From Nitrosopumilus sp. (GTDB lineage Archaea > Thermoproteota > Nitrososphaeria > Nitrososphaerales > Nitrosopumilaceae): a DNA stretch of 64,000 nucleotides. Shown piece by piece: positions 51,665 to 61,615 of the stretch. The translations under genes and the position numbers were made by a program. The DNA lies in contig JAOTWS010000005.1 of the NCBI GenBank assembly GCA_029862745.1, positions 1-64,000 of the forward strand, written 5' to 3'. The notes below the pieces were generated by a model. The model saw only the letters and a program-made list of their open reading frames with translations. It did not search any database and had not been told where the DNA came from. The stretch's first letter is position 1; the number at the start of each line of letters is the position of its first letter.

Positions 51665-53335
51665 TTATTTCAAATCACTCCAATTCACACTTTCATTTTT
51701 GACCCAAAGGAATTTCTTTTGTAATGCAGATGTGTACAATTTTTCCCAATCAGCACCAACTTCATCTGTCCATGCCTTAAAAACACGAGGATCTATGTAA
51801 TTTCTTAATGATGTTCCAATGTTATAATCCTTAGTTTTTTCTGATAGATCAATTTGTAATTCTAATTTTTCAACTCGTTCCTTGTGCTTTTGCTTTTGCT
51901 TTTTGATCTTGTCAGTTAATGTTTTAATTTTTTTTGCTTTGGCCTTATTTTGAGTATCGGTCTTTGCTTGAATTGCTTCAGCCTTTTTCAGAGTTTCTTG
52001 GGTTTTTTTCCATGATTCTTCTTTCTCTATTTTTTTAAGAGTATTTCTTTTCTTTTCCAATGCCTGCTCAAATGTTTTTGGAATGGTTCTCTTGTGGTTA
52101 CACATCATAGCAGCTTCGAGGTTTGCCAATTTTGCATGATATAATTTCTCGCTTGCGGTCTTATTTTTGATCTTGTCATGTTTTACAAGATATTCTTTAA
52201 CTACTGTAGTTGCAAGATATGTTCTGAATACTTTGGCCGTTAATCCTTTGACAATACTAGAATAATACGCATTGACATGTCTTGAAGTAATACCGTCAAA
52301 AATTTCGTCTTTTGGTTTCTTGTTTTCAACTAATTTCTTTAGGTTCTCTTGGAATTGTTTATCATGGCCTTCAGCTATTACTTTTTCTTGCCATCTTACA
52401 CTGTCTTTGCCTAGAAAATCAAACTCAATTGCATTTGATGTGATTTTGATATGTTCTTTTCTGAGTGTTGTTGCACCTACAGTGTCTGCTTCGTCTGGAT
52501 CCTTTTCGTCCCCTACTCTCATAGCAGTTCTATAAATCAAATAACATGCCGTTGCAATCCTGCTAATCTTTGGATCACTGCTTTTCATATCTTTTACGAT
52601 TCCGTCTTTTATTTTGTTAATTTCTTTTGCTAACTTTACTGCTTTTTCATATTTTTCCTTGTCTCTCTCTTGTTTTAATCCAGCAGTGTCTGCAAGCCAA
52701 ACATACTTTCTCTTTTGTGTAAGGAGATCCATCCAACTGGCTAACCACATTGAATCTTTGTCATGAATGATCTTGCCCCAATTACCTTCTGGAACTTTTG
52801 CTTCTTTTCCAAGGTTTAATGTAACATCCTTTGCAGTAATACGTGGTTTCCATTTTCCTCTAAGTGGATGTTCGCCACGTCCAATGAATATTCCTGGAGG
52901 TTCGGCCATATAATTTCCAACTTCAACTTTGCATCCATCCATAATTGCAACTCCATATTTTGATTTTAATTTAGCTTGTACTTCTTTTCTTTTTGCAGCT
53001 AGATCTTTCTTTTCCTCTTTTGTCATCATTTCCTTAAGATCTTTTTCTTTGTCAATTATTTTGTATGCATTTGAAAAATCAATGTCTTCGTATGAAATTT
53101 TTTTAAATTTAGGATCTAACGTTTTTGCAAAATCTCCCGTAAAATTTTTCTGAAAAACCTTGTCTTGTACATATGGAGTGTCTTTCTTTTTTGCCCACTG
53201 ATACACCATTTCTTCTTGATTTAGATCAAGATCTATACTTACGTCTCTGATCTTTATCTTGATTCCTCGAGCCTCATATGCTGGAGGAAATAAGATTCCA
53301 TTGTGTTGTAGTGTTTTCCATTTCATTTTTTTCAC
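51665..53335 (-). CDS. top1B: DNA topoisomerase IB (eukaryotic type)
   Basis: Relaxes supercoils by a 3'-phosphotyrosyl intermediate. 556 residues: core AEPPGIFIGRGEHPLRGKWK, KYVWLADTAGLKQERDKEKY, the catalytic region RTAMRVGDEKD and GATTLRKEHI, a long charged coiled-coil linker, and the C-terminal NIGTSLRNYIDPRVFKAW with the nucleophile tyrosine (human counterpart GTSKLNYLDPRI). A topo IB of this kind is a recognised hallmark of Thaumarchaeota among archaea, so it anchors the taxonomic call. Confidence 0.95.
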   Translation of the reverse strand: MKKMKWKTLQHNGILFPPAYEARGIKIKIRDVSIDLDLNQEEMVYQWAKKKDTPYVQDKVFQKNFTGDFAKTLDPKFKKISYEDIDFSNAYKIIDKEKDLKEMMTKEEKKDLAAKRKEVQAKLKSKYGVAIMDGCKVEVGNYMAEPPGIFIGRGEHPLRGKWKPRITAKDVTLNLGKEAKVPEGNWGKIIHDKDSMWLASWMDLLTQKRKYVWLADTAGLKQERDKEKYEKAVKLAKEINKIKDGIVKDMKSSDPKISRIATACYLIYRTAMRVGDEKDPDEADTVGATTLRKEHIKITSNAIEFDFLGKDSVRWQEKVIAEGHDKQFQENLKKLVENKKPKDEIFDGITSRHVNAYYSSIVKGLTAKVFRTYLATTVVKEYLVKHDKIKNKTASEKLYHAKLANLEAAMMCNHKRTIPKTFEQALEKKRNTLKKIEKEESWKKTQETLKKAEAIQAKTDTQNKAKAKKIKTLTDKIKKQKQKHKERVEKLELQIDLSEKTKDYNIGTSLRNYIDPRVFKAWTDEVGADWEKLYTSALQKKFLWVKNESVNWSDLK

Positions 53336-53403
53336 ATTAAAATTGCGGACTTTGACAAAAACTCTATTCTATGTGTATATCAATTTAACGTACAAGTGTA
53401 ATG

Positions 53404-54234
53404 TTATCTAGTAAACAGTTCCTTGCTCATGTATTTTTCAAATTCTAGGTCTGTTTTCATCTTTTTTGCCTCCATAAACATAGCTGCATCAGTTCCTATA
53501 ATATATCGAGGTAAAATTTCATCATCATGAATTACTCTTAAAATTACTTTGGCTACTTCTACTGGAGGCGTTCCCATCTCTACCATCATTTTTAGACCTG
53601 CTAGAATGTTATCTGTTAATTCTTTGTATTTAGGATCTGTCTTTGATTCTGGAATTTTCAATGAATTAAAAAAATTTGTCTTAATAACACCTGGTTCAAT
53701 TAAGGTGGTCTTAATTCCAAACTGACCCAATTCATATCTGAGACATTCACTTAACCCTTCTAATGCAAACTTTGTACTGATATATGCTGAAGATCCTGGT
53801 AATCCAAATCTCCCTACAACTGAGCTAATATTTACTATGATCCCTGATTTTTGATTTCTCATAATTGGTGTAATTTCTTGAATAATTCTAACGATACTGA
53901 AAAAATTAGTTTCAAATTGTTTTCTAAATTCTTTTATAGGTACATCTTCAACACATCCAAATTGTCCATATCCTGCATTATTCACTAAAACGTCTATTCT
54001 TTTTTTATCAGTCACTATGTTTTTTATAGCTGAAATTATTGATTCTTCTTTGTCTACATCTAATTCGATTATGTTGATTTTGATATTTTCTTTTTTTGCT
54101 GCATATTCTAATTCCCCTGCTCTTTTAATGTCTCTCATACTTGCAAATGTTTCATACCCCTCTCTTGCAAGAGCCAATGCAGTTTCTAATCCTATCCCTG
54201 ATGAACTACCTGTAACTAGTGCAACCTTATTCAT
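53404..54234 (-). CDS. Short-chain dehydrogenase/reductase
   Basis: 276 residues, classical SDR: TGSSSGIGLETA (nucleotide loop), VLVNNAGYGQFG, VNISSVVGRFG with the catalytic Ser, and SAYISTKFALEGL with Tyr and Lys four apart. The N-terminus prefers NADP(H) by its MRDIKR segment. Substrate unknown. It is followed on the same strand by the helicase gene 43 bp upstream. Confidence 0.9.
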   Translation of the reverse strand: MNKVALVTGSSSGIGLETALALAREGYETFASMRDIKRAGELEYAAKKENIKINIIELDVDKEESIISAIKNIVTDKKRIDVLVNNAGYGQFGCVEDVPIKEFRKQFETNFFSIVRIIQEITPIMRNQKSGIIVNISSVVGRFGLPGSSAYISTKFALEGLSECLRYELGQFGIKTTLIEPGVIKTNFFNSLKIPESKTDPKYKELTDNILAGLKMMVEMGTPPVEVAKVILRVIHDDEILPRYIIGTDAAMFMEAKKMKTDLEFEKYMSKELFTR

Positions 54235-54276
54235 AATTACTCTGTATTTTTGTTATATTTATCCCATTTTGATTTA

Positions 54277-56787
54277 TCATACTAGAGGTTTATCTCCCTC
54301 AGTTGGATCAATTAATTCTGTTTTCTCACCATTATTGATTCTCTCTAGAATTTCTAATGCTGAATACTTGTGTAGATATTCATTGTTGTTTCCACATCTG
54401 TATGAAAACGTACATCGAGGACATCCAGCTTCGTTTTGGCATGGACACTCTTTGACAATGTACATACTCCTCTCAAGAGATTTTTCAAACCTCTCATAGA
54501 GTGCTTTACTTGCACCACTTCCTCCTATTGCACCATCATATATGAAAATCAAGCCTGATGTACCTAGTGATATGCCTCCCAAGTCTTGAGAGACGCCTCC
54601 TGTGATCATATTACTGCCTTCAATTACTACATGTTCTGTTGCATGATATCCACTTGCTTCAGTATAATCTTCATCCTCAGAACTCTCAATTATTTTGATA
54701 GGTTTTGGTGCATGAAAAACAATTCCCTTTGTAACAAAATCATATACTAATGGGGTGTCAAGCATCACTTTTTCCCCTTGAGTAATCTCCTGTCCTAACT
54801 CAATGTTGACATAACCGTAAACTTTCTTTTGTATGTGTAGTTTGCAAAAAGCAAGTTCAATACCTCTTGCATTTCGTTTTTCAAAAACAGTTTTAATTGT
54901 TGGCCATTCTTCTGTTAAAGATTTTGTGTAATATGGATAATCTCTAGGAATTCTTTCTAATTTAGCATAGTTTTTCTTTGGATAATCAAACTCTTTAACT
55001 CTATATCGGACACCTGCCAAAAAATAGATTGCATCTTTGTGTAATTCCTCTAATGCAATTGGTAGTATTCTGTCTCCTACCTTTGCATTTGATAAGAAAA
55101 TATCAATTGACTTACCAATACCTCTTATGCTGTATTCATTTAAGATCGAATTAATTTTATTCATATTTGGAATTATTCGATTGTTGAAAACAATAAGATT
55201 TTCTTTGATGATATGATGTTCTATTACTTCTTGATGTTCCTTTAACTCATGTTTGGAAATTGGTTTATCACATGCCATAGATAACACCTGAAATTCTTCT
55301 ACAAATGGGTTTTTTGGATCAATGTATGTTTTTTCTATATCCTCAAAATAATCGTCAGGATGATTTTTGTAATATTGAGAAATAGGATCATTTCCTAATG
55401 TCAAAAACGCATATCCTCTTTGTCCTTTTCTTGCTGCTCTACCTATTCTTTGAATCAGTCTATTAACTGGAATTGTAGATGAAATAACACAATCCAGATT
55501 TCCTACATCTATGCCTAATTCTAGTGTGGGGGTGCATGAAATTGCTAATAACTTGTCATCTTTGAACTGTTTTTCTACAAAAGTTCTGTAGTTTGCCATT
55601 AATCCTGCTCTGTGAACCTTAATGTTGATTTTTTGCTTTTTTGCTTGAATTGCTAATAATTCAGAGTTAAGATGTGAGTTGTTAAAAATCATTGTTTTAT
55701 GGTTTTTCTCAGTCATTTTCTTTGTTAGTTCTACCATCAACTTTCTCTGAGTTCTAAGTGATGGAAATAGCATTACAAAGTCTGTCTGACCTTTTTTTCC
55801 TGAACCCTGAATTTTTTGCATCCTTTCACTAAATAATTCCTGACAGAATTCTTTTGCATTCTCTAAAGTTGCTGATGCTGCAATAAACTGTAATCTGTTT
55901 TTACATATCCTCTTTAATCTTTTAATGATATAGTGTACATTTGATCCAAAAATACCTGAATATACATGAGCTTCATCTACTATGACCATTCTTATAGATG
56001 ATAATAGTGATGAGAATTTCGTTTGATGCCACATGTGATAATGCAATATATCAAAATTTGTTATTATGATGTGAGGGGGTTTTTCAATTACCTCACTTCG
56101 CTCTCCTTGTTTTGTGTCCCCGTCGAAGACTCTAACACTAATTCCACTTTTTACAGCAAACTTTTGTATTTTTGGATATTGATCTCGTGATAATGCCTTT
56201 GTGGGATATATAAAAATTGCAAACACATTTCCTTCGCTTGCTTCTTTTTTTATTCTTTGAATCACTGGAATCAAAAATGCTTCTGTTTTTCCAGATGCGG
56301 TAGGGGCTTCAATGACAACATTTTCACCAAACATGATCTCTTGAATTGATTCTTCTTGAAATTTGTAAAACTGTCCAATCTCTAATTCCTCAAGATGTTC
56401 AGAAATTGATTCATCTAACCCCAAATCTTTAACTTTACAGCCCATTTTAGGGTCAGGATTCTTTAAAATCTTGTATTGTGCAATATAGTCTTTCTTTGAA
56501 AATAGAATCTCTTTAGTAATTTTGTCTGGGTTGTTATTTCCAATCATTTCTATGATTTCGTTTTCTCTTCTGATTACCCCTTCGTCTTTTAGACCGTCTG
56601 ATAGTCCTTTTTCATTAATTAGTCCTTGATCATATCTTGAGAGAAATTCAAGGAACACTTCATCAACATTTTTTGAAAATTCTAAAATATCTTCAATTCC
56701 ACATTTACTGCAAGAGACATGCATTTTTTTATTGAATGTTCTTTGAATATCTATTCTTGATTTGCATTTAGGGCATGAGAGTTTCAA
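54277..56787 (-). CDS. DEAD/DEAH helicase of the Hrq1/MrfA (DUF1998) type
   Basis: 836 residues. An N-terminal zinc ribbon (CPKCKS...CSKCGI) precedes two RecA-like domains: Walker A APTASGKT at 161-168, DEAH at 271-274, SATLENA and QRIGRAARKGQRG (motif VI). The C-terminal domain has CPCQNEAGCPRCTFSYRCG, the four-cysteine zinc site of DUF1998. Hrq1/MrfA helicases repair crosslinked or mitomycin-damaged DNA. It is divergent from a DNA methyltransferase, sharing a 93-bp promoter region. Confidence 0.85.
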   Translation of the reverse strand: MKLSCPKCKSRIDIQRTFNKKMHVSCSKCGIEDILEFSKNVDEVFLEFLSRYDQGLINEKGLSDGLKDEGVIRRENEIIEMIGNNNPDKITKEILFSKKDYIAQYKILKNPDPKMGCKVKDLGLDESISEHLEELEIGQFYKFQEESIQEIMFGENVVIEAPTASGKTEAFLIPVIQRIKKEASEGNVFAIFIYPTKALSRDQYPKIQKFAVKSGISVRVFDGDTKQGERSEVIEKPPHIIITNFDILHYHMWHQTKFSSLLSSIRMVIVDEAHVYSGIFGSNVHYIIKRLKRICKNRLQFIAASATLENAKEFCQELFSERMQKIQGSGKKGQTDFVMLFPSLRTQRKLMVELTKKMTEKNHKTMIFNNSHLNSELLAIQAKKQKINIKVHRAGLMANYRTFVEKQFKDDKLLAISCTPTLELGIDVGNLDCVISSTIPVNRLIQRIGRAARKGQRGYAFLTLGNDPISQYYKNHPDDYFEDIEKTYIDPKNPFVEEFQVLSMACDKPISKHELKEHQEVIEHHIIKENLIVFNNRIIPNMNKINSILNEYSIRGIGKSIDIFLSNAKVGDRILPIALEELHKDAIYFLAGVRYRVKEFDYPKKNYAKLERIPRDYPYYTKSLTEEWPTIKTVFEKRNARGIELAFCKLHIQKKVYGYVNIELGQEITQGEKVMLDTPLVYDFVTKGIVFHAPKPIKIIESSEDEDYTEASGYHATEHVVIEGSNMITGGVSQDLGGISLGTSGLIFIYDGAIGGSGASKALYERFEKSLERSMYIVKECPCQNEAGCPRCTFSYRCGNNNEYLHKYSALEILERINNGEKTELIDPTEGDKPLV

Positions 56788-56880
56788 GATTACTTGATGA
56801 GAGATACTTGGTGATTTATTGTTTAATCTTAACTGTTAATCCATGACATTATTAAGCTAGGAAATAGTCTTGAATTAAAA

Positions 56881-57657
56881 ATGAAAAAAATCAAAATCAA
56901 CAACATTTACAATCAAAACTGTATTGAAGGAATGAGTCAGATTCCTAAAAATATAATTGATCTAGTTATTACTGATCCACCATTTGCCATTAATTTCAAG
57001 GCAAAAAAAGCAAATTATAATAGAACTGCATCAAGGGTAATGCCAGGATATAATGAAATCAAATCAGAGGACTATTATGATTTCACATTTGCCTGGATGA
57101 GCGAATCTTTCAGAATTCTAAAAGATTCTGGAAGTATGTATGTTTTCTCTGGGTGGAATAATCTTAAAGATATCTTGCAAGCACTTGATGATGTTGGATT
57201 TGTAACTGTTAATCACATTATTTGGAAATACCAGTTTGGAGTGGTTACTAAAAGAAAATTTGTTACTTCTCACTATCACTGTATTTATGTTTGTAAAGAT
57301 GATAAGAAACGAAAATTCTTTCCATTTTCTAGGTTCAAAAAAGATGAAAAAACTAAAGATGGTAGAAGTCTCCATTACCGAGACAAGGAAGATGTCTGGG
57401 ATATCAAAAGAGAATATTGGACGGGGGATGAAAAAACACCAACCAAACTTCCATCTGAATTAATTGAAAAATTATTGAAATATTCAAGTGAAAAAAAAGA
57501 TCTTGTACTAGATCCATTCATAGGTTCTGGGCAAGTTGCAGTAGTGAGTAAATCTTTTGATAGAAAATTTCTGGGGTTTGAAATTGTTCCTGATTATTAC
57601 AAATTTGCTAAAAAACGACTTGACACAGACACTTATCGAATAAAAAAATCAAAATAG
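56881..57657 (+). CDS. Solitary DNA methyltransferase, beta class (DPPF)
   Basis: 258 residues. Catalytic motif IV is DPPF at 32-35 (N6-adenine or N4-cytosine methylation), with motif I LDPFIGSGQVAV near the end. That order defines the beta class. No target-recognition insert is large, and no restriction endonuclease gene is adjacent, so it is an orphan methylase, perhaps regulatory or protective. Modified base and sequence cannot be read by eye. Confidence 0.85.
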   Translation: MKKIKINNIYNQNCIEGMSQIPKNIIDLVITDPPFAINFKAKKANYNRTASRVMPGYNEIKSEDYYDFTFAWMSESFRILKDSGSMYVFSGWNNLKDILQALDDVGFVTVNHIIWKYQFGVVTKRKFVTSHYHCIYVCKDDKKRKFFPFSRFKKDEKTKDGRSLHYRDKEDVWDIKREYWTGDEKTPTKLPSELIEKLLKYSSEKKDLVLDPFIGSGQVAVVSKSFDRKFLGFEIVPDYYKFAKKRLDTDTYRIKKSK

Positions 57658-57658
57658 C

Positions 57659-58003
57659 CTATTTTTTTTCTGATTCCTCTGCTTTCTTCTGACCTATTTT
57701 TTTTGATATGCTCTCTCTTAACTCATCATCAGTTCTGTCTTCTGTTTTAACCCCTATTGATTTTGCTATCATTTCTAACTTTTCTCTCTCTGTTTCGACT
57801 GGTCCTGAAATTTTAGATGACTCATCTGTAATTTCTTTCATATGGTTTTGGATCTCATTCTTTGCTTTGTTGTATTCATTAACTGCTTGACCAATTTTCT
57901 TTGCTGCACCTGGAAGCTTTCCTGTACCTAGAATCAAAACTAATGCCACAAAAATAATGATCATCCATTCACTTCCGCCAATATTGAGTGAATAATCAAG
58001 CAT
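57659..58003 (-). CDS. tatA: Twin-arginine translocase subunit TatA/E
   Basis: 114 residues. GGSEWMIIIFVALVLILGTG is the single membrane helix and hinge, then KLPGAAKKIGQAVNEYNKAK the amphipathic helix. The usual FG hinge is TG here. The acidic tail ends in a lysine-rich segment. Pores for folded proteins need TatC, which is not in the window. Confidence 0.82.
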   Translation of the reverse strand: MLDYSLNIGGSEWMIIIFVALVLILGTGKLPGAAKKIGQAVNEYNKAKNEIQNHMKEITDESSKISGPVETEREKLEMIAKSIGVKTEDRTDDELRESISKKIGQKKAEESEKK

Positions 58004-58130
58004 GATCCCGTCTATCTTAATTTAAAATTAAACCTAATGTCTGTGATTGTGCCTAAATTCAAGTATGCCATCAAAAATCAAACATGAGAAGTACTTGTTG
58101 CTTTAAATAAATTTAAAACTATTAATTTTT

Positions 58131-58445
58131 ATGAAAAAAATTGAAGCGATAGTTCAATCCAAAACTAAGGATGCAGTAGTTACTGCAATCAAAAAAATAG
58201 GTGTTGGTGGTGTAACCATTCATAAAGTTCAAGGTCAAGGTGCACAAGATCCACCTCTAGTAGGAGAATATTTTAGCAGAGACATGATCATTTGTGTAGT
58301 TGATGATCCCAAAGTAGATGAAATTATAGATGCGATTGCAAATGTTGCTTGCACTGGAACTAAAGGTGATGGCAAAATCTTTGTTACAAATGTTGTTGAT
58401 GCACTTGATATATGCACCAAAAAACGTGGAACAATGAATATCTAG
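58131..58445 (+). CDS. glnK: P-II nitrogen regulatory protein with short T-loop
   Basis: 104 residues, trimeric ferredoxin-like signalling protein. KKIEAIVQSKTKDAVVTAIK, VACTGTKGDGKIFV (the ATP-binding B-loop) and the C-terminal KKRGTMNI are well kept. The T-loop region reads AQDPPLVGEYFSRDMIICVV, about eight residues shorter than GlnB/GlnK, and lacks the modified Tyr51 context. Hence canonical uridylylation is unlikely, and partner binding must differ. It stops 4 bp inside the convergent MFS gene. Confidence 0.85.
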   Translation: MKKIEAIVQSKTKDAVVTAIKKIGVGGVTIHKVQGQGAQDPPLVGEYFSRDMIICVVDDPKVDEIIDAIANVACTGTKGDGKIFVTNVVDALDICTKKRGTMNI

Positions 58446-59596
58446 TTCAAGATTCTTTGTGGCTCTAGTTTCTTTCTAGAAATTATTGCAAATATAGCTA
58501 CTCCAATTCCTATTGTACAAAATAACAAATACAATACTTCATTTCCAAATAACTGTGTGATGGGGCCACCTATAGTTGGTCCTATGACCCAACCCATTCC
58601 AAAAACTGTTTCATATGCACCGATAATTTTTCCAGAAATCTCCTTTCTGGTTTTAGTTAAAATAATTTCTAGAGTTAATGGAAAGAATATACTAAATCCA
58701 AACCCCATTAGAACCAAGGCTATCCCAAAAACAATGATTGAATCTGCAATAATGGAGATGGCTAATCCTACTGATATTGCAACAGTTGCAGCAATCAAAG
58801 TATGACTAGTTTTTCTAGCCAGTTTACCTGTTAATGCTAGTGATATTACTCGTGATACTCCAAAAGCAAAGTACAAAAGCAAAATATCTGTAGCATTCAT
58901 TCCATTGTCATTTAGGAATGCCGGATAAATTGTCAGAATTATTCCAAAAGATGATGTACAAAATACAAGTAATATTATGACTTCTGGAAATCTTTTCATC
59001 TCTTTAATTGATGAAAATGAAAATCGTTCATGATGGTTTTTGACGCTTTTTCTCGAAGCTAAAAGTGATGTAATTATTGCAGCAGCCAGAACAAATGCAG
59101 CGATCTGAAATAAAATCCTGTAAGTAATGTCAAGTCCTTCTAGAAAAACTGTTCCTAGTAATGGCCCTACCATGAACCCTATAACAAAAAACATTGTAAA
59201 CCAAGAGATATTTTTGACCCTATTTTTTTCAGAACTCTCATTAGATATTATGGATTCACATGGAGGCCAGAAAAATGCATGAGCCACTCCTGTCATAATT
59301 CTGAATCCCATAATTTCTGGTACTGATTGTGCAATTGATATAAGATAGATTGATGCAGAATTCAGAGCTGCTCCTAATGAAAGCAGATATCCGTTATTAA
59401 CTCTGTCCAGAAGAATTCCTACAAATAATGGAATGAACATGTAAGGAATGAAGTTAGATAATCCAATTAATCCAAGATCAGAGTATGTTGCACCAATAAC
59501 ATTCTTTGCAAATACTGGTAGAATTGGCCCATGCAGCCCATATGAAATACCTATGATTAAACCTGTGATGTTTACTAATATCAGAACTTTGTTCAT
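58442..59596 (-). CDS. MFS transporter
   Basis: 384 residues with twelve membrane segments. The loop 2-3 motif is GILLDRVNNGYLLSLGAAL, close to the MFS A-motif, and RKTSHTLIAA occupies the equivalent spot in the second half. Substrate unknown; the drug/sugar antiporter type is likely. Its start overlaps the UbiE-like stop by 4 bp, so the two are co-transcribed. Confidence 0.82.
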   Translation of the reverse strand: MNKVLILVNITGLIIGISYGLHGPILPVFAKNVIGATYSDLGLIGLSNFIPYMFIPLFVGILLDRVNNGYLLSLGAALNSASIYLISIAQSVPEIMGFRIMTGVAHAFFWPPCESIISNESSEKNRVKNISWFTMFFVIGFMVGPLLGTVFLEGLDITYRILFQIAAFVLAAAIITSLLASRKSVKNHHERFSFSSIKEMKRFPEVIILLVFCTSSFGIILTIYPAFLNDNGMNATDILLLYFAFGVSRVISLALTGKLARKTSHTLIAATVAISVGLAISIIADSIIVFGIALVLMGFGFSIFFPLTLEIILTKTRKEISGKIIGAYETVFGMGWVIGPTIGGPITQLFGNEVLYLLFCTIGIGVAIFAIISRKKLEPQRILN

Positions 59597-60282
59597 TTGT
59601 ATGCTGCAACTATTATTGCCCCACCCATAAGATCTTTCTCGAACTCGACTCTTGAGAATTTTTCTAGCAGTAATTCTTCAAGTTTTTTGTTTTGAGGCCA
59701 TCTTTTGTATGTTCCATACAATGTTCCAAACTTTAATCCCAATCTTCCCCCTGCTGCAAATGCAAGGATTGGCAGAATGCATCTAAGATAAAATGAAACT
59801 CCTGCTCTAAAAAATTTCTCATCTGGTTTTCCTAAATCTACAATTACAAATCTTCCTTCTTTTTTCAAAACTCTGTGGATCTCAGAAATTGCTATTCTCA
59901 AATTTATTGCATCCCTTAAAGAATATCCACACAAAACTGCATCAAATTCCTTTTCTCTAAATGGAATATGTTCAAAAACCCCATTTATCATATCTGGAAT
60001 TTTCTCAAAATGTGTGGCTGTATTTTTTAACATCGGTACAAGTGGATCATAAAGTGTAATTGAAATCTTATCTTCTGTTAATCTTAATGCTGTTTTTGAC
60101 ATATTACCAAAACCAGAACCTGCGTCTAGAATTTTGTTTCCAGGAACAACTCTTTGTGAAATTCCGCGAATTCTATGTTCCTTATCTTTGCCAAGTGAAA
60201 TAATTGAATTTACTTTATCGTAGATTGGGATGATTTCTCGAAGTACATCCATTACTTCACCCCAATAACTACCTAAACCCAT
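59593..60282 (-). CDS. UbiE/MenG-like methyltransferase
   Basis: 229 residues. IIPIYDKVNSIISLGKDKEH is the UbiE-type N-terminus. ILDAGSGFGNMSKTALR is motif I, DAVLCGYSLRDAINLRIAIS matches UbiE's RNxxD region, and LKKEGRFVIVDLGKPDEKF follows. This is the best candidate in the window for the final ring methylation of menaquinone, a quinone known from thaumarchaea. Lies in one operon with psmA upstream and the MFS gene downstream. Confidence 0.75.
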   Translation of the reverse strand: MGLGSYWGEVMDVLREIIPIYDKVNSIISLGKDKEHRIRGISQRVVPGNKILDAGSGFGNMSKTALRLTEDKISITLYDPLVPMLKNTATHFEKIPDMINGVFEHIPFREKEFDAVLCGYSLRDAINLRIAISEIHRVLKKEGRFVIVDLGKPDEKFFRAGVSFYLRCILPILAFAAGGRLGLKFGTLYGTYKRWPQNKKLEELLLEKFSRVEFEKDLMGGAIIVAAYK

Positions 60283-60329
60283 AATTTATCGACTCTGTAT
60301 AGATTGATTATGTTTCAAATCTAAAACTT

Positions 60330-61052
60330 CTATTGTGCAAACTTTGATGCGTTTTGAGAATATTTTTGTAAATCAGACTCTAAAACTTTTTCAAAAACTT
60401 TTTCTTTAGATGTAATTTTTGCCATCTTTATGTGATTGATTCCTTCTTTTACTTCTGCTTTGAGGTTAATTGCTGCTATTGCCAACGATGCAGCATCATC
60501 TAAACTCATATTGACATTGTAATGTTTTTCCAAAAATTCATTGACCTCATCAGAGCCTGCACCGATTGCAACTGCTGCAAATTGTACATAAGTTCCACTA
60601 GGATCAGTCACATAGATTGATTCTCCCTTTTGATCAATCCCTGCAATAATCATGGAGACTCCATTTGGACGCACTCCTCCATATTGTGTGAATTGGTGTG
60701 CTTGGTCTGCCAAGTACTTTGCAACTGCTGCAACTTCTACAGATTCATCATAAGTCATTCTGTTACCTTGTGAAAAGAATCTTGCATTATCCACTTGAAC
60801 ACGTGCATCTGGAATGTATCCTGCAGCTGCAACTCCTATATGATAATCAACTTGGAAAATTTTTTGTGTGATATTGGCGGTTTGTAGTATTCTGGGCTTC
60901 TCTTCTACTGCCATGATTACTCCCTCCTTACTTAAAACCCCAATAGCCAAAGCACCTCTCTTTACGGTCTCTATTGCATACTCTACTTGGTAGATTCTAC
61001 CATCTGGAGAATACATAGTAGGCGTCATATCATAACCACGTGATGCCATCAT
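60330..61052 (-). CDS. psmA: Proteasome subunit alpha
   Basis: 240 residues. GYDMTPTMYSPDGRIYQVEY is the family N-terminus with the alpha-ring helix, followed by AIETVKRGALAIGV and DDAASLAIAAIN. No catalytic threonine, as expected for alpha. It forms the outer rings of the 20S core and docks ATPases. The first one or two Met codons are alternative starts (61052 or 61049). Confidence 0.94.
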   Translation of the reverse strand: MMASRGYDMTPTMYSPDGRIYQVEYAIETVKRGALAIGVLSKEGVIMAVEEKPRILQTANITQKIFQVDYHIGVAAAGYIPDARVQVDNARFFSQGNRMTYDESVEVAAVAKYLADQAHQFTQYGGVRPNGVSMIIAGIDQKGESIYVTDPSGTYVQFAAVAIGAGSDEVNEFLEKHYNVNMSLDDAASLAIAAINLKAEVKEGINHIKMAKITSKEKVFEKVLESDLQKYSQNASKFAQ

Positions 61053-61163
61053 ATCAAAACGAGTTCATTCTAAGTCAATTTAAGGGTAATTATCTCTCCT
61101 GAATGTGGAAAAGATCTGGAAATAGGGTTTTAAGCAAAATTTGTACTATTATTTTTAAGAAAT

Positions 61164-61547
61164 ATGGTTAATCAACTATTAGAATTCAAAGAAATTATCC
61201 GATCAAGAAAAGTCTCAGAGTACAGAAAACCTGATAAACAGACTAGAAAATTATTGCTTTATTTGTTTACAAGTACGCGTGGTGGCTTTACACGTTTACG
61301 CATTATTATCAATTTGTTTGAAAAACCATACAACACGCATCAACTAGCTACTGTACTTGATCTTGATTATAAGGCAATTCAACATCATATGAAAGTTCTA
61401 GAAAAAAACAACATGGTCTCAAAAATTGGTGAAAAATATGGTGCTCTTTTCTATCTATCTAATTTTCTTGAACTTAACATCTCTACTTTGGATGAGGCAA
61501 TAGATAAACTTGATAAAAAAATTAATCACGAAAAAATCTATTTGTGA
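61164..61547 (+). CDS. Winged-helix transcriptional regulator (ArsR-like)
   Basis: 127 residues. LLYLFTSTRGGFTRLRIIIN is the first helices, QLATVLDLDYKAIQHHMKVL is the recognition helix-turn-helix, and ENNMVSKIGEKYGALFYL the wing. The C-terminus is a coiled coil for dimerisation. No metal-sensing cysteines. Divergent from psmA and 68 bp upstream of gdhA, either of which it may control. Confidence 0.75.
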   Translation: MVNQLLEFKEIIRSRKVSEYRKPDKQTRKLLLYLFTSTRGGFTRLRIIINLFEKPYNTHQLATVLDLDYKAIQHHMKVLEKNNMVSKIGEKYGALFYLSNFLELNISTLDEAIDKLDKKINHEKIYL

Positions 61548-61615
61548 TTCTCATTTCCAACGATCTAATATGTTCAATTAAAGTTAATATAATATGTACC
61601 GTTTGAAAACATATC

